A stretch of DNA of 64,000 bases from Natrarchaeobius chitinivorans (GTDB lineage: Archaea; Halobacteriota; Halobacteria; Halobacteriales; Natrialbaceae). The notes beneath the pieces are model-generated. The model saw only the letters and a program-made list of their open reading frames with translations. It was not told the origin of the DNA and did not search any database. The position numbers were made by a program, and so were the translations under genes. Position 1 is the first letter of the stretch. Each line of letters begins with the position of its first letter. Shown here piece after piece: positions 25,344 through 35,051 of the stretch. The stretch covers positions 105,194-169,193 of the forward strand of contig NZ_REGA01000009.1 in assembly GCF_003841505.1 (NCBI RefSeq), read 5' to 3'.

Positions 25344-26045
25344 TCAGGCTCCGACCGTCCTCCGAATTCGCTCCGCGTCCAGGCGGAGATAGTACACGAG
25401 CGTCCCCGTCAGTCCGTACGCTGTGACCCGTCGCCCGGAACTCTCGACGAGGACGCGTCGACAGTACCCGGTGGGATACCGGCGGCCGAGTCGTCGGCTG
25501 AACGCGGTATCCTCGTTCGGAACCGCCGGAAACCCCCCCATCTCGAGGAAGACCTCCCGGTCGACGACGACGTTGAACCCCGGGAGGATCGGGGACTCGA
25601 GCCGCGAGAAGACGTGATTGATCGTCGCCTCCACGAGCTTTGCCCGCTTCGGTCCGGTCATCCGACAGTACGAACTCGCCGCGACCAGATCGTTCGCCTC
25701 GAGATAGCCGAGCATCCGCGTCAGATACGTCGCCCGGACGCGCGTATCGGCGTCGATGAACGCGATCCACTCCCCGTTCGCGTGGTCGGCTCCACAATTT
25801 CGCGCCGCCGCGATTCCGGTGGCGTTCCCGGCGATCACGGTCACACCGTACTCGCGAGCGATCTCTCGCGTGTCGTCGCTCGAGTCGCCGTCGACGACGA
25901 TCACCTCGTACTCGTAGGCCGTATCCAGAGCCGCGAGACTGGCGAGCGTCCCGCGGAGATACTCGGCCTCGTTTCGCGCCGGAACGACGAAACTGACTTC
26001 GGGGTCTTCGCCGGTGGCGGCCACGCCGGCGGGTTCGCCTCCCAT
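25344..26045 (-). CDS. Glycosyltransferase family 2 protein
   Basis: 233 residues. The GT-A fold is clear: VSFVVPARNEAEYLRGTLASL, YEVIVVDGDSSDDT, ARNCGADHANGEWIAFIDADTRV (the DxD metal site as DAD), and PGFNVVVDREVFLEMGGFP with NEDTAFSRRLG (the ED acceptor-side motif). One short hydrophobic segment at the C-terminus (GTLVYYLRL) may touch the membrane. The sugar donor and acceptor are unknown; no glycan cluster surrounds it. Confidence 0.9.
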   Translation of the reverse strand: MGGEPAGVAATGEDPEVSFVVPARNEAEYLRGTLASLAALDTAYEYEVIVVDGDSSDDTREIAREYGVTVIAGNATGIAAARNCGADHANGEWIAFIDADTRVRATYLTRMLGYLEANDLVAASSYCRMTGPKRAKLVEATINHVFSRLESPILPGFNVVVDREVFLEMGGFPAVPNEDTAFSRRLGRRYPTGYCRRVLVESSGRRVTAYGLTGTLVYYLRLDAERIRRTVGA

Positions 26046-26568
26046 CTCTCTCGAGGTGTGTCCCCGGGAGGCTTAAGTCGTCCCCACGAGTTCGCTCGAG
26101 GACCCGGATCAAAACCGTCTTTGGACCGACCGGCGTCTCCTCGAGTGGCCGATGACGATGCACCCGCTCCGAGCCGGACTCGGCATCCGGCGGTGACGAG
26201 CCCTATGAGTGCCGAGGCCCTCAATCCACCAGTATCATACGATTGCCACTCAACGTCCGCACGACTTTCAGACTCGAGTATCGATGACCTACCCCTCTAA
26301 TAACTGAGGCACACGACCGATTACTTCACATAGTGTTAGTATACTATTATAAATGACACAGGTTGTATGACTGTTGATCGTTCAGGAATGCGGTATGGTT
26401 GGCGACTGATACGGATTACTGTAACTGTGTACCGGCACACCCGCCGCCCGGGTCGCGGGTGCGCCGGCAATGACTTACAGTAAACCGTATGACGTGTCCG
26501 CACAGGAGTGGTCGAACGATCGGTCGTCCGGAATTCACTGATAGACACGAGCGAGACCAGTCCGAATA
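26046..26568. other. Gene-free interval with a palindromic element
   Basis: 523 bp between divergent genes. It contains palindromic copy 5 (26407-26490) and an AT-rich patch around 26330-26352 (AGTATACTATTATAAATG), which may be promoter DNA. No convincing coding frame. Confidence 0.5.
26407..26490. repeat. Palindromic element, copy 5 (not at a gene end)
   Basis: 84 bp, TGATACGGATTACTGTAACT to TTACAGTAAACCGTAT, with apical stem CACCCGCCGCCC / GGGTCGCGGGTG. It lies between divergent promoters, so it is the only full copy not placed downstream of a gene. Confidence 0.9.
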
Positions 26569-27063
26569 ATGCCAACCAAGTCACGACGAATACAGACCGA
26601 CGGGAGCGATAGTCCACGGACCGACGCTTCACTGGAGAAGGAGGCACAACCGGCTTCGAAACGAGTTGCGATGTTCTTTGGGACGCTCGTAGGCACCGGG
26701 ATCAGTATTCTGTCCCTTGTCCTCGTGAGCTACTTCGAACCCCTCGCGGTGGGGGTGCTGGCAGGACCGATATTCGGAGGGTTCGTCGCGGGATACTTCA
26801 GGGGGAACGATATCCGTCAGGGGACACTGGTCGGAATCGTTCCGGGGGCGATTGCGTCACTGCCGGCCACAGTGCTGGTTGCATTTCTACTGTTTATTTC
26901 CCTGTTGTGGGGGATGGGAAGCAGGGATTTCACGACCTCTCTGGTCATCGCACTCCTCCCAGCAGGTATCGTACTCCTGATCGGAGCAGTGATTGGCGCC
27001 GTACTCGGTCTCGCTGGTGGAGCTATCGGTGCGAGGGCGACCGATCGACCTGCACCGACCTGA
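26569..27063 (+). CDS. Membrane protein of DUF5518 type
   Basis: 164 residues. A hydrophilic N-terminus of about 30 residues precedes four hydrophobic helices with glycine-rich turns (GVLAGPIFGGFVAGYFRGND, GTLVGIVPGAIASLP, AVIGAVLGLAGGAIGARA). The GGFVAGYFRG-x-x-x-x-G pattern is typical of DUF5518 proteins in haloarchaea. Function unknown. Codon use is less GC-rich than that of the neighbours. Confidence 0.75.
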   Translation: MPTKSRRIQTDGSDSPRTDASLEKEAQPASKRVAMFFGTLVGTGISILSLVLVSYFEPLAVGVLAGPIFGGFVAGYFRGNDIRQGTLVGIVPGAIASLPATVLVAFLLFISLLWGMGSRDFTTSLVIALLPAGIVLLIGAVIGAVLGLAGGAIGARATDRPAPT

Positions 27064-27489
27064 CCGGCAACTCGAGATACATCGAAATTATGCCAGGTAA
27101 ACGGAGTCATTGTGATGGTTCGAACGTGAATCCGTTTACTTATACGCCGTTCCTGTTCGAGTTCTGCCACCATCGATTTACGTGCTCCATTCCGTCCGAT
27201 TCAGTCGTCAGACGGTCTCGAGACCCAGCATAGTATTTCACGCGTTTGCGCTACGAGACGCCGGATCCACGGCTCTCGGTGGAGAGAGGACGAACCAGAT
27301 TACGCCGAATTACTAGCCTCGAACACTAAGGTGATCAGTCGCCCGGCTACTCGGTGTCAAACCCCGTCAGCGACGCGGCGGGAGACGCTAACACAGTTCG
27401 CACCGACGACCGTCCGAAAAGTCGGACGGTACAGCAGTCGGGCGGTTAGGTGGTGCAGATAAACCCGCTCGAGACCTACATGTCGGTTG
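27064..27489. other. Gene-free interval with a strong hairpin
   Basis: 426 bp. ACCGTCCGA at 27409-27417 pairs with TCGGACGGT at 27422-27430 across a 4-nt loop, close upstream of the aquaporin-like gene. No coding frame was recognised. Confidence 0.5.
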
Positions 27490-28239
27490 ATGACTGGAGA
27501 CAATTTCACAACCAAACAGAAACTCGTCGCGGAGTTTTTCGGGTCCGCGACGCTCGTTTTCGTCCTCGTGTCCTCGGGCCTGCTCGCAGACGGAATGTTA
27601 GGGGCGAGTCCGAGTATCGGCGTCTTGTTCATCGGGCTGGCGACCGCAGGCTGGCTGTTCGTCGTCGTGCAGATGCTCGGACCGATTAGCGGTGCGCACG
27701 TGAACCCAGCGGTCACCATCGCGCTACTGGTGACCGGCGACGTAGACGCAAAGACCGCACGGCAGTACATCCCCGTGCAGTTCCTTGGCGGTCTCGTCGG
27801 CGTCGGGTTGGCGGGGCTCACCTTCGTGAGCACGATCGGGTGGGAGGTGTTCGCCGTCTCCGCCGTCGAACGCCCCGCGTCCACCTGGCTGGCCGAGTTC
27901 CTCGGCACCGTGTTACTCGCCTCGGTCATCATCTCCCTGATCCGTCAGGAAAGCGACTGGATCGGGCTCGCGGTGGGCTTTACCGTCGGTATGGGGATCA
28001 TCGGAACGGCCTCGACGGCGTTTCTGAACCCGCAGGTCGCCATCGCCCGCATCTTCACGTCCGGTATTGCGGGGATCCAGCCGTTCGACGCCGTCATGTT
28101 CGTACTCGCCTCGACGCTCGGCGGGATCGCTGCGGGGCTCATGTGGCGATACCTCTGGCCCCGATCGACTCCCCTCGAGAGGGCAAAACCGAAACTCGAC
28201 GACGAGACAATCCTCGACGAGTTCGCTGTGGAATCATAG
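27490..28239 (+). CDS. MIP-family channel (aquaporin/glycerol facilitator-like)
   Basis: 249 residues with six hydrophobic helices. The first half-helix motif is canonical (GAHVNPAVTIAL, NPA). The second is FLNPQVAIAR, where the alanine of NPA is replaced by glutamine while the arginine position is kept. The first helix has AEFFGSATLVFVLV (the AEF signature), and AEFLGTVLLASVI repeats it in the second half. Water, glycerol or another small neutral solute is the likely cargo. ATG 27490 is preferred to the overlapping TTG 27487. Confidence 0.88.
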   Translation: MTGDNFTTKQKLVAEFFGSATLVFVLVSSGLLADGMLGASPSIGVLFIGLATAGWLFVVVQMLGPISGAHVNPAVTIALLVTGDVDAKTARQYIPVQFLGGLVGVGLAGLTFVSTIGWEVFAVSAVERPASTWLAEFLGTVLLASVIISLIRQESDWIGLAVGFTVGMGIIGTASTAFLNPQVAIARIFTSGIAGIQPFDAVMFVLASTLGGIAAGLMWRYLWPRSTPLERAKPKLDDETILDEFAVES

Positions 28240-28437
28240 GTGGTTCCTCCGAATCGAAAGCACAGGAAACCGATTCGTCACAGTCGTTCCTCCTGAAGAG
28301 ATTTCAGTCGAAGCGCCGGAAGACTCGAGTTCATAGTGTCAGAGAGGAGACACTCAAATCAGTACGAACGAAGGTCGAACGCGTCGAACAGGAGAGATGT
28401 CGTCGTGGAGGACGTCGACTGGGGCCTGAACGCGTGA

Positions 28438-28581
28438 CGTCTGGGGCTGTCTCAGACGGGGCTGATTATTCCTCTCGCCGAAATCGATTCTCTCGAGTTG
28501 CTCGAGGCGTTCGCCACGCTCCTCGTTTTAGAGACAGTGTACGGTGAAGTTGAGGCCGCTAGCGTTTCGGATGGGCTATAG
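28438..28581 (+). pseudogene. Coding-like fragment without a start codon
   Basis: 48 codons in frame, reading ...IDSLELLEAFATLLVLETVYGE... then a stop, with codon bias like a real gene. No ATG, GTG or TTG start precedes it; the frame opens right after a TGA at 28435. The 3' end merges into MITE-like copy B. A decayed gene fragment is the simplest explanation. The rest of 28240-28437 also reads partly coding-like but is broken. Confidence 0.25.
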
Positions 28582-28746
28582 TAGCCACTGAAAGTCAATA
28601 CACACCTGATCACACGAGGGGGACGCGGTTCGGAGCGTACGCGGTTCGGAGCGAACGGAGTGAGCGAGAACCGCGAAACAGCGAACGGGGAGGAACGACC
28701 CGTGAGCTGTGCGAACAGTGTGTAAATCGTTTCAGTTGTTACTATA
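28577..28746. mobile_element. MITE-like element, copy B
   Basis: 170 bp with ends TATAGTAGCCACTGAAAGTC and (complement of right end) TATAGTAACAACTGAAACGA. The interior (CGGTTCGGAGCG, GAGCGAGAACCGCG, GGAGGAACGACCCGTGAG) is the reverse complement of copy A at 9640-9880. It lies in the intergenic DNA after the aquaporin-like gene. Confidence 0.75.
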
Positions 28747-28803
28747 ACTGACCTCTCGCACGAAATCGCCAACGCTGATTCGTGATCGGAACTGCAATGA
28801 TTG

Positions 28804-31137
28804 TCAACGACTACGATAGTTTTCCTGATCAGGTCGCGCTGGCAACGTGAACGAAAACGTCGCCCCTTCGCCGGGTTCGGAGTCGACCCAGATTTCGCCG
28901 CCGTGGCGCTCGACGATGCGCTGACAGAGTGCGAGCCCGATCCCCGCTCCGGGGTGCTCACCGTGGCTGTGGAGTCGCTCGAACACCTCGAAGATCTGGT
29001 CCTGTTCGGTAGGATCGATCCCGATGCCGTCGTCGGTCACGGACACGCGCCACTCCGAGTCCCGGTGCTCGGAGCTCATTCGAATTCGTGGCGGTTCGTC
29101 ACCGCTGTACTCGAGGGCATTCCGGAGGAGATGCTCGAAGACCTGCGGGAGCTGTCCGGGGTCCCCGGTAACCCGCGGCAACGACTCCACGATCACCTCT
29201 GCGTCCGTTTCCTCGAGTTGTTCCTGGAGGTCGTCGAGGACGCTCTCGAGCACGTCGTTCAGGTCGACCGGCTCCATGGTGCCGGCAGTGACGTCCACTC
29301 GCGAGTATGCGAGCAGCCCCTCGATCATCTCGTACATTCGCTGGGCACCATCCAGGGCAAAGTCGAGAAACTCCTGGCCGTCCTCGTCGAGGGCGTCACG
29401 ATGTCGTCGATCGAGGAGCTGGAGGTAGCTCGAGACCATCCGCATCGGCTCCTGGAGATCGTGGGAGGCGGCGTAGGCGAACTGCTCGAGGCGTTCGTTC
29501 GACCGCGCCAGCATCTCGTTGGTTCGCTCGAGTTCCGCCTGGCGTTCGATCTGCTCGGTGATATCCTGAGAGAAGGTGAGTCCGGCGAAAATCTCGCCGC
29601 CGGGGTCGATGAGTGGCGTCGCCCACACTCGCCAGGTACGGTCTGCGAACTCGGTTACGACGCTGTCGGTCGTGCCGTCCTCGAGTGCCGCCCGAAACAT
29701 GGGCTCGAGTTCGGTGACGAGATCCGGCGGAAACAGGTCGTAAATGGTCTCGCCCTCGAAGTGATCGGGCTCGGGGAGGACGTTCCCGAAAACGGTCCCT
29801 TCCGCCAGCGTGTATCGGAGGTCGTCGTCGTACACCCCCACTGCGCCGTCGGGGATACTCGCGGCGAGCGTCCGATATCGGCGTTCGCTCCGCTCGAGGG
29901 CGCGTTCGCGTTCCTTTCGAGTGGAAATGTCACGTGCGACGCCGATTCGCTCGGTTTCGGTTCCGTCAGCGGGATCCGATAACAGGGCAAACGTCGCCTC
30001 CGATGGAACCCGTTCGCCGCTCGCTGTCTCGAGTTCTGCCTCGAGCAACAGTTTATCAGTTTCGTCCGCCTTCACCCGTTCTTCCAGCGATTTCGCCTCC
30101 AGAACCGTCTCGTCGGAGACGACCAGAGAGACGTGTGATCCCAGAAGTTCTTCCCGCGAGTAGCCGGTCAACTCGGTGTAGGCCTCGTTGACCATGGTAA
30201 ACCGTCCGTCCTCGTCGACGACGTAGATGCCGTCGTTGACGGTTTCGACGATCGTCTCGTATTTCGTCAGCTGCTGTTCGTAGGCCTTTCGCTCGGAGAT
30301 ATCCCGGAAGTAGATGGAGATGCCAGTTTCGGAGGGATGAACGTGTTCTTCGTACCAGGTGTCGTGGGGTTCGTAGTACGCCTCGACCGAGACCGAGTTG
30401 CCGGTTTCCATCGCTTTGCGGTAGTTGGTCTCGAACGGAGTTCCCCGGACGCGCGGAAAGACCTCCCACAGATTTTTCCCCACCAGCTCCTCGGCATCCA
30501 CCCCGAGGAACTCCGCGGCGCGGTCGTTCACGTAGGTGAACTCCCAGTCGGTGTTCAGCGAGTGAAAGCCGTCGGACACGCGTTCGTGAATCTCCCCGAT
30601 CTCCCGACGGCTCCGGTGGTTCTCGATCGCCCCGGCAAGCAAGGTAGCGATACTCCGGACGAACGTGGCGTCGTGTTCGGTGAACGGACGCTGGGCCGTC
30701 GTATACACCTCGAAGACACCCCACGGATCGTCGACCGAGCCGACGGGAACCGCTACCCCGCTGACCACGCCTTGCTCTGTCAGCCGTGGGGCCACCGAAA
30801 AGCGCTCCTCGGCGGCGAGATCCTCGACGATGACCGTCTCGTCCCCGTCGAGGACGTACGCGAGCTGGGAGCCCGGTGTGAGAGGGATTGGTTCCTCTCC
30901 GACGTGGCTCGTCTCCCAGCCACGTCCCTGACGGATTCGGGCACACTCACGCTCCAGACACACCTCCAGCAGCGATCCACAGTCAGCAGCAAGGGTTTCG
31001 ACGACGGTCTCACAGGCGTCGGCCAGCAACGAATCGATATCGTCGGCCTCGAGTGCCCGTTGCCCGAAGTCGGCGACGACTTCCTGCTGGCGAAGTCGCG
31101 TGTGGAGCTTCCCGTCTGTTTCGGGTTCCGAATCCAT
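28804..31137 (-). CDS. Multi-sensor histidine kinase (GAF-PAS-PAS-PAS-HisKA-HATPase)
   Basis: 777 residues. Residues about 20-175 are a GAF domain (SGVAVPVGSVDDPWGVFEVYT), 185-285, 290-410 and 415-535 are three PAS domains (for example ETVNDGIYVVDEDGRFTMVNEAYTELTGYSREEL). A coiled coil (QAELERTNEMLARSNERLEQF) leads to the HisKA motif ASHDLQEP with the phospho-acceptor histidine. HLLRNALEYS (N box), DDGIGIDP (G1) and GAGIGLALCQRIVERHGG (G2) form the ATPase. No transmembrane segment, so it senses cytoplasmic signals. No response regulator is adjacent. Confidence 0.95.
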   Translation of the reverse strand: MDSEPETDGKLHTRLRQQEVVADFGQRALEADDIDSLLADACETVVETLAADCGSLLEVCLERECARIRQGRGWETSHVGEEPIPLTPGSQLAYVLDGDETVIVEDLAAEERFSVAPRLTEQGVVSGVAVPVGSVDDPWGVFEVYTTAQRPFTEHDATFVRSIATLLAGAIENHRSRREIGEIHERVSDGFHSLNTDWEFTYVNDRAAEFLGVDAEELVGKNLWEVFPRVRGTPFETNYRKAMETGNSVSVEAYYEPHDTWYEEHVHPSETGISIYFRDISERKAYEQQLTKYETIVETVNDGIYVVDEDGRFTMVNEAYTELTGYSREELLGSHVSLVVSDETVLEAKSLEERVKADETDKLLLEAELETASGERVPSEATFALLSDPADGTETERIGVARDISTRKERERALERSERRYRTLAASIPDGAVGVYDDDLRYTLAEGTVFGNVLPEPDHFEGETIYDLFPPDLVTELEPMFRAALEDGTTDSVVTEFADRTWRVWATPLIDPGGEIFAGLTFSQDITEQIERQAELERTNEMLARSNERLEQFAYAASHDLQEPMRMVSSYLQLLDRRHRDALDEDGQEFLDFALDGAQRMYEMIEGLLAYSRVDVTAGTMEPVDLNDVLESVLDDLQEQLEETDAEVIVESLPRVTGDPGQLPQVFEHLLRNALEYSGDEPPRIRMSSEHRDSEWRVSVTDDGIGIDPTEQDQIFEVFERLHSHGEHPGAGIGLALCQRIVERHGGEIWVDSEPGEGATFSFTLPARPDQENYRSR

Positions 31138-31175
31138 GTTGTAGGGGTGTATCGTACCACCCTACCTAAATCATG

Positions 31176-31430
31176 TCATTTTATGTCATATCCACGGAAC
31201 GTTATCTGTTCTGGCGGTAATCTCTCGAGGTCGTCCGGCCCGTCAAAATGCCTCCCAGCGTGTGGGTGCCGGCCTCCTCGGGCGACCACTTCTACTGGAA
31301 TGAGTTTCGCTCGATCTGAACTGACACGTCCTGGTTGCCCAGGCGTCTCTTTTACGAGTTCGGAGAGTGTATCGAGCCGCCGCCGCTCGCTTTCGAGTGT
31401 GAACCGCCTCAGGGTCAAATCCCGAGACAC
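31176..31430 (-). CDS. Possible small hypothetical protein (weak)
   Basis: An 84-codon frame with GTG start in the interval between the histidine kinase and the large gene at 31599. The N-terminal half (LESERRRLDTLSELVKETPG) reads as a charged helix. The C-terminal half is rich in Arg, His and Gly and less convincing. No relative is recognised. The remaining interval 31138-31598 is AT-rich near 31500-31590 and holds the promoter of the next gene. Confidence 0.25.
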   Translation of the reverse strand: MSRDLTLRRFTLESERRRLDTLSELVKETPGQPGRVSSDRAKLIPVEVVARGGRHPHAGRHFDGPDDLERLPPEQITFRGYDIK

Positions 31431-31561
31431 TCGGCCTTTTTCACCGGAGACCGATCTTTGGTTCGTACTACTGGCGTTTAGATTACGACGTCGGCATATG
31501 ATTCCGCCTCTACATTATTGTAAGTAATCTCGAGGTAATCGTGACACTTACTTCTAAATCA

Positions 31562-31574
31562 CCTTAAATTTAAC
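31562..31574 (+). promoter_or_regulatory. TATA box of the large-protein/patatin operon
   Basis: CCTTAAATTTAAC lies about 26-35 nt before ATG 31599, the expected box A position for a leaderless transcript. Confidence 0.6.
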
Positions 31575-31598
31575 ACCTTACCATCGGTCGCCTACCCT

Positions 31599-34500
31599 AT
31601 GTCGAACACCGGTGACGCCGGCAAAGAAACAGTCGCAACGGAAAGCGATGCACGGACGTCGAGCGGGACAGGGTCCCCAGGGTCGAAAGAACGGAGAGAG
31701 AAGCGGGATGAGATGCCCGAGAAGCAGTCCGACGAGACGGACGGATCCGGCACCGAGAACGCGCCTCGACCGGACCGTTCCGGGAACGAACTGAAAGCGG
31801 CGGAAACCGCGTCGTCGGACGCCGGGGCAGTCGAACCGTCCGTTCTCGCCGACGAGGTGGTCCGGTTTACGACGGCTGCTACCCCTGCCCCGTCCGAGCG
31901 AGTGATTCGGGTCCCGAGAGGCGAATCCGAACTCGTCTCGAAGCTTCGTACCGTCGAGGAGCGCACACGAATGGGCGCGATAGCAACCAGATTCGGGCAG
32001 AGTGGCGCGTTCGTCGACGACGTGAACGATCTGGGGACGCCGATCGCTGCGTTCCAGACAGCTCTCGAGTCCGACGACGCCGAGACGATTTCGGAGGTCG
32101 AACGGACGGTACAGGAGGTGTTCGATGCGATGCCGGCAGAAATCGTCGACGAGACGACCCACCAGCGGGCGCGGAGACGGCTGGAAGATACGTTCGTCGC
32201 ACTCGCCGTGTCCCCGGAACTGGGTTCTCGCGCCGTCGACCAGCGGACGGTCGCGGACGCGATCCGGCTGTTCGAGGTGATCGAAACGGCCGCCGGACGA
32301 GGCTCACAGCCCGAACTCACGGACGTGGTTTCGGCGGGGATGGAGCGGCCGGTTGCCCTGGTTGACGACCTCTTCGCGTCGACGGATTCGGGCTCATCCC
32401 CGACGGAAAGCGAGGGGGAAACGGAACCGTCCACGGGGAACGCGAGTGGCGACATCGAGAGCGCTGTCGAGGAGCTTCGATCGGTCAGCCGGTCGATCGA
32501 CCAGCTCAACCGGGTCGCCTTCGACCGGGAGGCTGTTGCCGACGTCGAGCCCGCACGTGACGACGATTCCAGTGACGGCGATTCCAGTGACGACGGTTCC
32601 ACCGGATTCAGAGAACGGGTGACACGAGCGAGACAGCACCGGACGGTCGATACCGCCGACGCATCCAGGCGGAGACGGGGTAATCGAAACGACGCGAACG
32701 CGGACGACGATGACGACCGAGCACTCGAGGTGACAGTCGACGACGCACAGGTACTCGACCGGTCCAGGTTGACGATCGGCGATCTGGAGACGGATCTGGA
32801 GCTATCGGACGCGGTGAAAACGCAGATCGAGACGGTCGAACCCGAGATCGACGACGCACGGATCGGATCGACGGTAGAGACACTGAAACGCCGAGAGCGG
32901 GCGTTGGCGACGGACGTTCTCGAGGAAGGCGTCGGCTCGCTCACGACGGAGATGGTGCAGGTCGGTGATACCTTTTACCCGATTTCCGAGCGGGCCCAGG
33001 AGTTCTCGTTTCGTGAGACGGACGTACCGGACGGAGCGACACAGTCTCTCTTTCCGGCCGGTTCCGACACGCTGTCCAGTCCCTTCGTCGACGTCCTCGG
33101 GGTGAGCGACCTCAACCTCGTCAGACAGAACCTCGAGCGCTACGAACTCGGGGAAATCTCCCACATCGAGAACGTCCTGCAGGGGGAGTCGAAAGAGCGA
33201 ACGCATCGACGAAAACGTCGGACCGAACACGAGACCGAATCGGAGTCAGAAACCGTCGAGGAGGGCGAGGACCACCTCGAGACGACCGATCGGTACGAGT
33301 TACAGCGAGAGACGGTCGAAACGGTTCGCGAACAGTCGAGTCTCGCCTCCGGGTACGAATCGTCGGGGACGGCCCGCATCATGGTGGGTATCGGCCCGAA
33401 AGTCGAAACCGAGTCGTACGTGGACGCCTCGTCGGCGAGCTCGAGCGAACTGAGAGACAGGACCGCACAGCAGTTCGCCCGCGACGTCGTACAGCGCTCC
33501 GTCAACCGGATCAAGACGAAGATTCGGGAGCGAGAACGGTCACGAATCGTCCAGGAGACCGAAGAGACGAACGCACACGGCATCGACAACGCGGACGGGA
33601 GCGGCCACGTTACCGGGATCTACCGCTGGGTCGAGAAGATCTATCGGGAGCAGGTGTACAACTACGGAAACCGGGTGATGCTCGAACTGACGGTTCCCGA
33701 GCCGGCGGCGTTCTATCGTCACGCGCTGACCTCGAACGACGAGGTCGACGTCACCGTCGAGAAGCCACGAAAGCCGTTTTTCATCGACTACGACGCCCAG
33801 GAGATCAGAGAGCTACGACCCGAGGATCTGGACCGCTCGAACTACCAGTGGTACGCAACGGAGTACGGCGTCAGCGACGTCTCACCGCCGCCCGAGGAGT
33901 ACCAGGTCCGCGGCGACTCTCTGAAACGTGAGCACGATGAGGTCCCGGATACCGATGAGCGGACGTACGATCAGTTCTCGCTCACCAGTCCCGACGGCTA
34001 CCGACCCGAACGCGTCGAGGTCAGGACGAATCCCTTTTCGGCCAGGAGTGACGAGTACGTCGACGATCTGTACGATGTGGACGGAGAGAGAGGCTACGAA
34101 CTGCAGGTGACGGTCGGAACCGGACGTCACACCGTCTCGAGTGTCTTCTCTCAGACGCGAAGCTTCCGCGGGACGATCGACGTTCCCGAAGTCCAACAGA
34201 ACGCCGACGAACTCCCGGTGACGGTCAGTCGGAGGTACACCCACGAGTTCGCACTCCATCTCCTCCTCGTCTCCAGACGAAGTGATTCGCTGGTTGCCGA
34301 GTGGCAACTCGAGACGTACGACGCGATCGTGCGAGCGTACGAGCGAAAGAAATCGGCCTACGAGGACGCCGTCGCCGCGGCCGAGTACGAGGGAGTGATC
34401 GACACGTTCGGCGACGCTCCGAACCCCGGCCGCACTTCCGAAATCGTGACTGACGAACTCAAGCGTGGATCGATTACGCTGTTGCAGGGATCGGAGATCG

Positions 34501-35021
34501 ACGAGGATCCGATCGCCGACGGACCGAACGGCTATCCGGGCGTGGATTTCTCCGGGCTGGCCGGGGCCACCGACACGATCCAGTTCTTCGAGGACGCCTT
34601 CGAGTGGGAGCACATGCGCTACGAGTTCCATCCGTACTACTGGACGGATCGGGACCGGTGGGTATCACTCCAGGACGCAGACGATACCGATCCGGAGTTC
34701 GCACGCTTCCTGCGAGCCGGTGTTGCGACGGTCACGCTCCCGGTCAAACCGGGCTACAATCGGGACGTGCTCAACTACCTCCAGTCGAACGGGGACGAGT
34801 ATACGTTCGACCCGGACGCAGACGAGATCTGGCATCCGGAACTGGTGGGGACGCTCGAGGAGATCGAGGAACTCGAGGCCGACGACGACAGCTGGGAAGC
34901 GGAGACGCCCGTCGGCGAGCCGTGGCTCGTCAGCGTGCCGACGTCGCTGGTCAAACTCCAGGAGACGGCGGAGTTGCCGACGCTGGATTCGGAGACCGGA
35001 CCGGGCGAGAACGGAGACTGA
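31599..35021 (+). CDS. Large uncharacterised protein (1140 aa) paired with a patatin phospholipase
   Basis: Function unknown. The first 100 residues and about 260-400 are disordered-looking and Ser/Asp/Glu-rich. Around 497-530 is VLGVSDLNLVRQNLERYELG then EISHIENVLQGE. About 534-571 is a strongly charged, probably helical RRKRRTEHETESESET-type stretch. About 600-660 is a long helical arm (QFARDVVQRSVNRIKTKIRE). About 670-706 has GIYRWVEKIYREQVYNYGNR then a beta segment LELTVPEPAAFY. About 1008-1060 has YEFHPYYWTDRDRW and ARFLRAGVATVTLPVKPGYN. No signal peptide and no transmembrane helix. I have a recollection, unverified, of similar blocks in large bacterial proteins of unknown role. A 30-bp gap separates it from the patatin gene, so they form one operon. 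Confidence 0.85.
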   Translation: MSNTGDAGKETVATESDARTSSGTGSPGSKERREKRDEMPEKQSDETDGSGTENAPRPDRSGNELKAAETASSDAGAVEPSVLADEVVRFTTAATPAPSERVIRVPRGESELVSKLRTVEERTRMGAIATRFGQSGAFVDDVNDLGTPIAAFQTALESDDAETISEVERTVQEVFDAMPAEIVDETTHQRARRRLEDTFVALAVSPELGSRAVDQRTVADAIRLFEVIETAAGRGSQPELTDVVSAGMERPVALVDDLFASTDSGSSPTESEGETEPSTGNASGDIESAVEELRSVSRSIDQLNRVAFDREAVADVEPARDDDSSDGDSSDDGSTGFRERVTRARQHRTVDTADASRRRRGNRNDANADDDDDRALEVTVDDAQVLDRSRLTIGDLETDLELSDAVKTQIETVEPEIDDARIGSTVETLKRRERALATDVLEEGVGSLTTEMVQVGDTFYPISERAQEFSFRETDVPDGATQSLFPAGSDTLSSPFVDVLGVSDLNLVRQNLERYELGEISHIENVLQGESKERTHRRKRRTEHETESESETVEEGEDHLETTDRYELQRETVETVREQSSLASGYESSGTARIMVGIGPKVETESYVDASSASSSELRDRTAQQFARDVVQRSVNRIKTKIRERERSRIVQETEETNAHGIDNADGSGHVTGIYRWVEKIYREQVYNYGNRVMLELTVPEPAAFYRHALTSNDEVDVTVEKPRKPFFIDYDAQEIRELRPEDLDRSNYQWYATEYGVSDVSPPPEEYQVRGDSLKREHDEVPDTDERTYDQFSLTSPDGYRPERVEVRTNPFSARSDEYVDDLYDVDGERGYELQVTVGTGRHTVSSVFSQTRSFRGTIDVPEVQQNADELPVTVSRRYTHEFALHLLLVSRRSDSLVAEWQLETYDAIVRAYERKKSAYEDAVAAAEYEGVIDTFGDAPNPGRTSEIVTDELKRGSITLLQGSEIDEDPIADGPNGYPGVDFSGLAGATDTIQFFEDAFEWEHMRYEFHPYYWTDRDRWVSLQDADDTDPEFARFLRAGVATVTLPVKPGYNRDVLNYLQSNGDEYTFDPDADEIWHPELVGTLEEIEELEADDDSWEAETPVGEPWLVSVPTSLVKLQETAELPTLDSETGPGENGD

Positions 35022-35051
35022 GAGCGCCGGAATAGCACTCTTCTTACAATC

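Noticed and set aside
26407..26470. A short protein-coding frame through palindromic copy 5
   Set aside because: The frame crosses the palindrome, and the encoded Arg-rich peptide is what the repeat sequence would produce by chance.
28801..29982. Long plus-strand frame opposite the histidine kinase
   Set aside because: Antisense of the conserved HisKA and ATPase regions, with no recognisable protein features.
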